Source of the DNA: JALORV01 sp044225415
GTDB lineage: Bacteria > Pseudomonadota > Gammaproteobacteria > Burkholderiales > Burkholderiaceae_F
Reading direction: 5' to 3'
DNA: 43,222 bases
NCBI GenBank assembly: GCA_044225415.1
Contig: JBGAIO010000011.1
Location: 1-43,222, forward strand
Shown: in pieces, positions 37,775-43,222 of the stretch
Position numbering within the stretch: the stretch's first letter is position 1
How the letters are laid out: each line of letters opens with the position of its first letter
Position numbers and translations under genes: made by a program
Notes under the pieces: generated by a model
Databases searched by the model: none
What the model saw: the letters and a program-made list of their open reading frames with translations, nothing else
What the model was told of the DNA's origin: nothing

Positions 37775-39088
37775 TTACTTCGGCCGGCGGTCGATGATGC
37801 GGCGGGCCTTGCCGACCGAGCGTTCCAGCCCCATCGGCAGCGCCAGGCGCACGGTCGAACTGACGCCGATGTAGTTCTTGATGTTGTGCTCCAGCTTGCG
37901 CGCGGCGGCGTGGCGCGACTCCTGGCTGCCGTTGGCGAGCGCCGCGCCCATCTCGACGTGCACGGTGAGCTCGTCGAGGTTGCCGGGCCGCGTCACCTCC
38001 AGCGTGTAGTACGGCTCGAGTTCGGGCTGCCGCAGGATCAGGTCCTCGACCTGCGTCGGGAACAGGTTCACGCCGCGGATGATCAGCATGTCGTCCGAGC
38101 GGCCGGTGATCTTCTCCATGCGCCGCATCGCGCGCGCGGTCGGCGGCAGCAGCCGCGTCAGGTCGCGGGTGCGATACCTGACGACAGGCAGCGCTTCCTT
38201 CGTCAACGACGTGAAGACCAGTTCGCCCTTCTCGCCTTCGGGCAGCACCTCGCCCGTGTCCGGATCGATGATCTCCGGATAGAAGTGGTCTTCCCAGATC
38301 GTCAGCCCGTCCTTGGTCTCGATGCACTCCTGGGCAACGCCCGGCCCGATGACTTCCGACAGGCCGTAGATGTCGATCGCGTCCAGCGCGGTCTTCGCCT
38401 CGATCGCCTCGCGCATCGCCGGCGTCCAGGGCTCGGCACCGAAGATGCCGATCGACAGCGACGATTGGCGCGGATCCAGCCCCTGCTTTTCCATCTCCTC
38501 GGCGATTGCGAGCATGTACGACGGCGTCACCATGATGATGTCGGGCTTGAAGTCCTCGATGATCTGCACCTGCCGTTCGGTCATGCCGCCGGAAATGGGG
38601 ATCACCGTGCAGCCGAGCCGCTCCGCGCCGTAATGCGCGCCGAGGCCGCCGGTGAAGAGGCCATAGCCATACGACACGTGCACGATGTCGCCGGCACGCC
38701 CACCGGCCGCGCGGATCGAGCGCGCCATCACCGTGGCCCACGTGTCGATGTCCTTCGCGGTGTAGCCCACCACCGTCGGCTTGCCGGTCGTGCCGCTCGA
38801 TGCGTGCACGCGCACGACCTTCTCGCGCGGCACGGCGAACATGGCGAAGGGATAGTTGTCGCGCAGGTCCTTCTTGGTGGTGAAGGGAAAGCGCGCGAGG
38901 TCGGCGAGCGTCTTCAGGTCGCCCGGCACGACCTTCGCCTTGTCGAAGGCCTTGCGATAGTGCGGCACGTTGTCGTAGGCATGCTGCAGCGACCAGCGCA
39001 GCCGCTCGAGCTGCAAGGCCTGCAGTTCGCCGCGCGAGGCGCGCTCGATGGGCTCGAGGTCGGTCGGCGAGGGATTCCTAGCCGGCAT
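37775..39088 (-). CDS. paaK: phenylacetate-CoA ligase
   Basis: 437-aa adenylate-forming ligase activating phenylacetate to phenylacetyl-CoA with ATP, the entry step and the source of the PaaR inducer. Motifs: HASSGTTGKPTVVGYT (P-loop), SYGYGLFTGGLGAHYGAERLGC, YGLSEVIGPGVAQEC, the hinge RTRDLTRLLPP and GRSDDMLIIRGVNLFPTQVE. The length is normal for PaaK. Its start overlaps the end of paaI by 11 bases. Confidence 0.97.
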   Translation of the reverse strand: MPARNPSPTDLEPIERASRGELQALQLERLRWSLQHAYDNVPHYRKAFDKAKVVPGDLKTLADLARFPFTTKKDLRDNYPFAMFAVPREKVVRVHASSGTTGKPTVVGYTAKDIDTWATVMARSIRAAGGRAGDIVHVSYGYGLFTGGLGAHYGAERLGCTVIPISGGMTERQVQIIEDFKPDIIMVTPSYMLAIAEEMEKQGLDPRQSSLSIGIFGAEPWTPAMREAIEAKTALDAIDIYGLSEVIGPGVAQECIETKDGLTIWEDHFYPEIIDPDTGEVLPEGEKGELVFTSLTKEALPVVRYRTRDLTRLLPPTARAMRRMEKITGRSDDMLIIRGVNLFPTQVEDLILRQPELEPYYTLEVTRPGNLDELTVHVEMGAALANGSQESRHAAARKLEHNIKNYIGVSSTVRLALPMGLERSVGKARRIIDRRPK

Positions 39089-39545
39089 GGCGGATGTCCT
39101 GGAGCCGGACCACCGGCTTGTCCTTCATCGTGTGCGAGCGGCCCCGCATCACGACGACGACCTTGCCGTTCTGGTCGGTGACGTTGATGTCGTAGACACC
39201 CGTGCGCCCGGTGCGCGCCACTTCGTGACACTCCGCCGTCAGCCGGTCGCCCAGTTGGGCGGGGGCCAGGAAGTCCACGACGATGCCCGCCGCTACCGTC
39301 ATCTCGTTGTAGCTGTTGCAGGCGAAGGCGAAGGCCGAATCGGCCAGCGTGGTGATGAAGCCGCCGTGGCAGATGCGGAAGCCGTTGAGCATGTCTTCGC
39401 GCACCGTCATCGCGATGCGCGCAGTACCGGGGCCGATGGCCTCGATCGTCATGCCCAGCCCGCGCGACGCGGCGTCGTCGGCCAGCATGCCGCGGCGCAC
39501 CGCCTCGGCGATCGCCTGCGGGTCCATCGTTGCCGCATCATTCAT
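39078..39545 (-). CDS. paaI: hotdog-fold acyl-CoA thioesterase PaaI
   Basis: 155-aa hotdog thioesterase. The motif NGFRICHGGFITTLADSAFAFACNSYN holds the catalytic Asp and HGG loop of the PaaI family; TVAAGIVVDFLAPAQLGDRL and GRTGVYDINVTDQNGKVVVVMRGRSH follow. It hydrolyses stalled ring-hydroxylated phenylacetyl-CoA intermediates and frees CoA. Located between paaH (9 bases) and paaK (overlapping). Confidence 0.94.
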   Translation of the reverse strand: MNDAATMDPQAIAEAVRRGMLADDAASRGLGMTIEAIGPGTARIAMTVREDMLNGFRICHGGFITTLADSAFAFACNSYNEMTVAAGIVVDFLAPAQLGDRLTAECHEVARTGRTGVYDINVTDQNGKVVVVMRGRSHTMKDKPVVRLQDIRHAG

Positions 39546-39554
39546 CAGAGTCGC

Positions 39555-41129
39555 TCATGCATGTGGTTGCTCGTGGAAACTCGCACCGGTGTAGCCCTTG
39601 CGGGTGATCAGCGCCGACGTGCGATAGCGCTCTTCGCCGTAGTGGTCGCGCAGATGGCCGAGCGCGCGCGCGAACACGTGCAGTCCGACCTGCTGCGCCC
39701 ATTCCATCGGCCCGCGCGGATAGTTGACGCCGTAGCGCATCGCCACGTCGATGGCCTCCGCGCTGCAGATGCCGTAGGCCACCGCGTCCGCCGCCTCGTT
39801 GACCAGCATCGCGATCAGCCGCATGACGACCAGCCCGGCCACGTCGTCGAGCGGCGAGCAGACGAAGCCCGCCTTCGAGAGCGTCGCGCATACCGTGCGG
39901 AAGGCCGCCATGCCGCATTGGTCGGCGCGCGCCAGGCCGAGGCGCGGCGTGGTGGCGAAGTCCAGCGCCAGGTCGAACAGCACCAGGTCGTCGTGGCCCT
40001 CTTCCGCGGCGCGGCGCGTGGCCATGCGGCCGTCGGTCAGCAGCACGCGCGCGTTGCCGATCTGCAGCCAGCCCGCTGCAGGCGATGGCGGCGCCACGGG
40101 CGCCTCCGATGCATGCGTCGCCGCCTGCACGCGGACGACCTCGATGCCCGCCGCCTCCAGGCGCGTGACCACCGGCGTGGCGATGCCGAGCGATCCGACC
40201 AGCACGACGCGCTGCGCGGGCTCGGCACCCGCGAGCGTGCGCGGCTCGGGCTTCGCGCTGCCTTCGCGATAGTCGTAGATGCCGCGGCCGGTCTTGCGGC
40301 CGAGGCGGCCGGCGCGCACCAGTTCCTGCTGCGCGAGCGAGGGCGCATAGCGGCGTTCACCGAAAGTCGCCTCGAACACGGCGCTGCTGACCGCGAGGTT
40401 CACGTCGTGGCCGATCAGGTCCATCAGTTCGAACGGCCCCATCGCGAAGCCGCCGCAGTCGCGCACGATGGCGTCGATGGTCGCCGGATCGGCCGCGCCC
40501 TCGGTGTACACGCGCCACGCCTCGCCGTAGAACGGCCGCGCGATGCGGTTGACGATGAAGCCCGGCGTGGATTTCGCGTACGCCGGCTTCTTGCCCCACG
40601 CCTCCGCCGTTTCGAAGGCGGTCTTCGCCACCGCCGGCAGCGTCTCCACGCCGCTGATCACCTCGACCAGCTTCATGCGCGGCACCGGATTGAAGAAGTG
40701 CATGCCGACCACGCGCTGCGGATGCGCCAGGCCCGCGGCGAGTGCCGTGATCGACAGCGACGACGTGTTGGTCGCGAGGATGCAGGCCTCCGATACCTGC
40801 CCTTCGAGCTCGGCCAGCAGTTCGCGCTTGACCGACATGTCCTCGACGATGGCCTCGACCACCAGCGCGCAGTGATGCGGGATCTCGTCGATCTGCGCGG
40901 CCTGCACGCGGCCGATCGCGGCCTCCGCCAGCGTGCCGTCGATGCGGCCCTTCGCCGCATGCGTGCGCAGGTCTTTCGCGATGCCGGACAGTGCGCGCTG
41001 CACGGCCGCCGTGTTCGCATCGACCAGCAGCACATGGTGACCCGCCAGCGCCGCCACCTGCGCGACGCCGGCGCCCATCGTGCCGGCGCCGATGACCGCC
41101 ACCGCGGCGTCCCTGGAGATTCCCGCCAT
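39555..41129 (-). CDS. paaH: 3-hydroxyacyl-CoA dehydrogenase PaaH
   Basis: 524-aa NAD-dependent dehydrogenase oxidising 3-hydroxyadipyl-CoA in the lower paa route. N-terminal NAD fold AVIGAGTMGAGVAQVAALAGH, catalytic region MHFFNPVPRMKLVEVI, STPGFIVNRIARPFYGEAW and GPFELMDLIGHDVN. The length exceeds the short HADs because a second, diverged C-terminal dimerisation domain follows (ADQCGMAAFRTVC ... YGVNYPRGPMEWAQQVG), as is normal for PaaH. The start at 41129 (MAGISRDAAVAVIG) is 2 bases from the paaG stop. Confidence 0.94.
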   Translation of the reverse strand: MAGISRDAAVAVIGAGTMGAGVAQVAALAGHHVLLVDANTAAVQRALSGIAKDLRTHAAKGRIDGTLAEAAIGRVQAAQIDEIPHHCALVVEAIVEDMSVKRELLAELEGQVSEACILATNTSSLSITALAAGLAHPQRVVGMHFFNPVPRMKLVEVISGVETLPAVAKTAFETAEAWGKKPAYAKSTPGFIVNRIARPFYGEAWRVYTEGAADPATIDAIVRDCGGFAMGPFELMDLIGHDVNLAVSSAVFEATFGERRYAPSLAQQELVRAGRLGRKTGRGIYDYREGSAKPEPRTLAGAEPAQRVVLVGSLGIATPVVTRLEAAGIEVVRVQAATHASEAPVAPPSPAAGWLQIGNARVLLTDGRMATRRAAEEGHDDLVLFDLALDFATTPRLGLARADQCGMAAFRTVCATLSKAGFVCSPLDDVAGLVVMRLIAMLVNEAADAVAYGICSAEAIDVAMRYGVNYPRGPMEWAQQVGLHVFARALGHLRDHYGEERYRTSALITRKGYTGASFHEQPHA

Positions 41130-41131
41130 GG

Positions 41132-41926
41132 TCAGCGGCCGCTGAAGCGCGGGGCGCGCTTTTCCATGAACGCCGTCACGCCTTCGCGATAGTCGTCGCT
41201 GCGGCCGAGTTCGCGCTGGAAGTCGCGCTCGACATCGAGCGCCTCCCCGAAGGAGCGCTGCAGGTTCGCTTCGAGCGCCTCGCGCGTGCGCACGTAGCCG
41301 CGCGTGGGGCCGGCGGCGAGCTGCTTCGCGACGGCCAGCACGGTCGGCATCAGCTCGGCATCGTCGACGCAGCGCCAGATCAGGCCCCACGCTTCGGCCT
41401 GCTCGGCGGAGAGCCTGTCGCCCAGCAGCGTCAGACCCGCGGCGCGCGCCGGCCCGACCAGCCGCGGCAGCCACCACGTGCCGCCACAGTCCGGCACCAG
41501 GCCGAGCTTCGCGAACGACTGGATGAAGTTCGCCGAGCGCGCCGCGAACACGAGGTCGCAGGCGAATGGAATGTTCGCGCCTGCGCCCGCCGCCACGCCG
41601 TTGACCGCACAGATCGTCGGCATGCGCAGGCGGCGCAAGCGCAGCAGCAGGGGCTTGTAGTGGTTCTCGATCGACGCGCCGAGATCCAGCGCATCGCTGC
41701 CCGGCGCCACTGCGCGATCCGACAGGTCCTGCCCCGCGCAGAAGCCGCGCCCGGCGCCGGTCAGCACCAGGCAGCGCACGGCGGGATCGGCATCGGCCGC
41801 GTCGAGCGCCGCGCGCACTTCGCCGTGCATCGCCACCGTGAAGCTGTTGAGCCTCTCGGGGCGATGCAGCGTCAGCGTTGCCACGCCGTCGGCTGTCTCC
41901 AGCCGGACGGATTCGTCAGTGGCCAT
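41132..41926 (-). CDS. paaG: 1,2-epoxyphenylacetyl-CoA isomerase PaaG
   Basis: 264-aa crotonase-fold enzyme that converts the phenylacetyl-CoA epoxide into the seven-membered oxepin-CoA. Oxyanion-hole segments GRGFCAGQDLSDR and VNGVAAGAGANIPFACDLVFAARSANFIQSFAKLGLVPDCGGTWWLPRLVG are present; the Asp of LVPDCGGT is the catalytic acid of the isomerase subgroup. Length and ending (FMEKRAPRFSGR) fit PaaG rather than the PaaF hydratase, which I do not see in the window. First gene of the minus-strand paa operon. Confidence 0.92.
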   Translation of the reverse strand: MATDESVRLETADGVATLTLHRPERLNSFTVAMHGEVRAALDAADADPAVRCLVLTGAGRGFCAGQDLSDRAVAPGSDALDLGASIENHYKPLLLRLRRLRMPTICAVNGVAAGAGANIPFACDLVFAARSANFIQSFAKLGLVPDCGGTWWLPRLVGPARAAGLTLLGDRLSAEQAEAWGLIWRCVDDAELMPTVLAVAKQLAAGPTRGYVRTREALEANLQRSFGEALDVERDFQRELGRSDDYREGVTAFMEKRAPRFSGR

Positions 41927-42017
41927 GTCTCCTCGGCCCGTTCGTCTGTGCGTGTATCGGGATTCGGCGCCGACGTCTGTGCGCAGGTCGCCTTGCGCCG
42001 GTCAAGCTGCTGCATTC

Positions 42018-42035
42018 ATTGACCGACCGTTCAAT
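42018..42035. promoter_or_regulatory. probable PaaR operator
   Basis: ATTGACCGACCGTTCAAT: ATTGA and TCAAT arms around an 8-base centre, an 18-bp near-palindrome of the size TetR proteins bind. It stands in the gap between the divergent paaG operon and the aldehyde dehydrogenase gene, the natural control point of the cluster, and the ACCGACCG core resembles TetR-type PaaR sites as I remember them. No other copy is evident in the window. Assignment to PaaR is inference. Confidence 0.5.
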
Positions 42036-42047
42036 CAATAGTAACGT
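42019..42047 (+). promoter_or_regulatory. possible promoter of the paaN/paaZ gene
   Basis: TTGACC (42019-42024), 17 bases, then TAACGT (42042-42047). The -35 is good and the -10 poor. The putative operator covers the -35 and spacer, where a repressor would block polymerase. Weak evidence. Confidence 0.3.
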
Positions 42048-42150
42048 CATCGGCTCCGCCGTGACAAGCCCGCTCGGGCCGTGTCTGCGACGGAGCACCT
42101 CGCACGCCGCGCCAGACGGCGGATACACCACCGCTGTACGGAGACACCCC

Positions 42151-43222
42151 TTGGCTCATCCCCTGTTCGACAAGCATCGCGCAACGCTCGACGGTGCACT
42201 CGCCGCCATCGCCCAGCGCGGCTACTGGAGCGCGTTTCCCGAGCAGCCCAGCCCGAAGGTCTATGGCGAGGGGGCGCAGGAGGCCGGCAAGGCCGCCGCG
42301 CTGGCGCACACCGGTCGCCGCTTCGAACTCGCGCAGCCCGGAACGACACGCTGGCTGGCGAGCGAGCAGTCGCCGTTCGGCATCGAGCTGAACGTCGAAT
42401 ACCCGGTGTGCGATCCACAGGCGTTGATCGACGCGGGGCTCGCCGCGATGCCGGCGTGGCAGGCGCTCGGCGCGGACGGCCGCATCGGCGTGTGCCTGGA
42501 AGCGCTGGCGCGCATCCATCGCGCGAGCTTCGAGATCGCGCAGGCGGTGATGCTGACCACCGGGCAGGGCTGGATGATGGCGTTCCAGGCCGGCGGACCG
42601 CACGCGCAGGACCGCGCACTCGAGGCCCTGGCCTACGCGTGGCGCGAGATGAGCTTCGTGCCCGCGTCGACACGCTGGGAGAAGCCGCAGGGCAAGAACC
42701 CGCCGATCGTGATGGAGAAGCGCTACGAGATCGTCGGTCGCGGCGTCGCGCTGGTGATCGGCTGCGGCACCTTTCCGACGTGGAACACGTACCCTGGGCT
42801 GTTCGCGGCACTGGCCACTGGCAATGCCGTCATCGTCAAACCGCATCCGAACGCGATCCTGCCCGCGGCGATCAGCGTGCGCATCCTCCGCGAGGTGCTC
42901 GCGGAGAACGGCATCGACGCCAACCTCGTGACCCTTGCGGTCACCGACGATCCGAAGACCACGCAGGCGCTGGCCACCAACGCGGACGTGAAGTCGATCG
43001 ACTTCACCGGCAGCAATGCCTTCGGCCAGTGGCTCGCCGACCACGCGCGGCAGGCGCAGGTCTATGCGGAACTGGCGGGCGTGAACATCGTGGTCATCGA
43101 GTCCACCGACCAGTACAAGGCGATGCTGCGCAATCTGGCCTTCACGCTCAGCCTGTACTCGGGACAGATGTGCACGACCACGCAGGACATCTACGTGCCG
43201 GCGGCCGGCATCGACACCGACG
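42151..43222 (+). CDS. paaN: PaaN/PaaZ-type aldehyde dehydrogenase, 3' end beyond window
   Basis: At least 357 residues, open to the edge. It begins LAHPLFDKHRATLDGALAAIAQRGYWS, the opening of PaaN-type proteins, and continues with a divergent aldehyde dehydrogenase fold: GTFPTWNTYPGLFAALATGNAVIVKPHPN, IDFTGSNAFGQWL and the nucleophile region YSGQMCTTTQDIYVP. It oxidises the semialdehyde from oxepin-CoA ring opening. The start appears to be TTG at 42151, after GGAGA at 42141; no ATG fits, which probably explains why it is easy to miss. Divergent from paaG. Whether a hydratase domain follows (PaaZ of E. coli) cannot be seen here. Confidence 0.85.
   Translation, partial: MAHPLFDKHRATLDGALAAIAQRGYWSAFPEQPSPKVYGEGAQEAGKAAALAHTGRRFELAQPGTTRWLASEQSPFGIELNVEYPVCDPQALIDAGLAAMPAWQALGADGRIGVCLEALARIHRASFEIAQAVMLTTGQGWMMAFQAGGPHAQDRALEALAYAWREMSFVPASTRWEKPQGKNPPIVMEKRYEIVGRGVALVIGCGTFPTWNTYPGLFAALATGNAVIVKPHPNAILPAAISVRILREVLAENGIDANLVTLAVTDDPKTTQALATNADVKSIDFTGSNAFGQWLADHARQAQVYAELAGVNIVVIESTDQYKAMLRNLAFTLSLYSGQMCTTTQDIYVPAAGIDTD

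Noticed and set aside
39048..41192. 714-codon plus-strand frame opposite paaI-paaH
   Set aside because: Spans two genuine minus-strand genes and has antisense composition.

Overview
The window is about 43 kb of very GC-rich chromosomal DNA, with gene content and order typical of a betaproteobacterium (Burkholderiales or Rhodocyclales-like; the genus cannot be told from sequence alone). Pointers are a phenylacetate (paa) cluster with a TetR-type PaaR, a LivM-LivG fused branched-chain-type ABC transporter next to it, a thiS-thiG-trmB run, a TPP-riboswitch-controlled thiC, and dispersed GC-rich palindromes. Coding density is high and no stretch over 300 bases lacks a feature.

Layout. 1-2.0 kb: a TctE/QseC-type sensor kinase, then two tRNA-Lys genes behind a good sigma70 promoter. 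2.1-4.0 kb: a broken zeta-toxin/AAA_33-like gene and a prolyl-4-hydroxylase-type 2OG oxygenase. 4.0-8.7 kb: gabD converges on kup-ppk2, which is split by a 264-bp MITE-like element. 9.0-12.1 kb: a NapH-like polyferredoxin, tRNA-Gly(CCC), and thiS-thiG-trmB. 12.1-13.6 kb: a RuBisCO-like protein and a cupin, translationally coupled; together they look like the SAM-recycling route that turns methylthioribulose-1-P into deoxyxylulose-5-P. 13.7-15.3 kb: an MltF-like lytic transglycosylase. 15.5-24.8 kb (minus strand): an AAA ATPase, uppP with a one-base frameshift, a DUF1439 lipoprotein, a PAS/HPt-like signalling protein, a MacAB-type exporter and a DUF480 protein. 24.8-26.8 kb: thiC and its TPP riboswitch. 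26.9-31.9 kb: livF, livMG, livH and a periplasmic binding protein. 32.0-43.2 kb: the paa cluster (paaG, H, I, K, A, B, C, D, E, paaR, and an indel-ridden thiolase) on the minus strand, with a divergent paaN/paaZ-type aldehyde dehydrogenase running off the right edge.

How the parts work together. PaaK makes phenylacetyl-CoA, PaaABC(D)E epoxidises it, PaaG isomerises the epoxide to the oxepin, the PaaN/Z-type dehydrogenase oxidises the ring-opened aldehyde, and PaaH and the thiolase finish beta-oxidation; PaaI rescues CoA. The adjacent ABC transporter is plausibly the uptake system for an aromatic acid or amino acid feeding this pathway. ThiS, ThiG and ThiC supply the thiazole and pyrimidine halves of thiamine.

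Most notable are the RLP-cupin operon, the MITE in a CTAG target between kup and ppk2, a family of GC-rich palindromes placed inside the paa and liv operons, and damaged genes (zeta-like toxin, uppP, thiolase) of which the last two could be assembly errors. I did not find a convincing wholly undescribed system.
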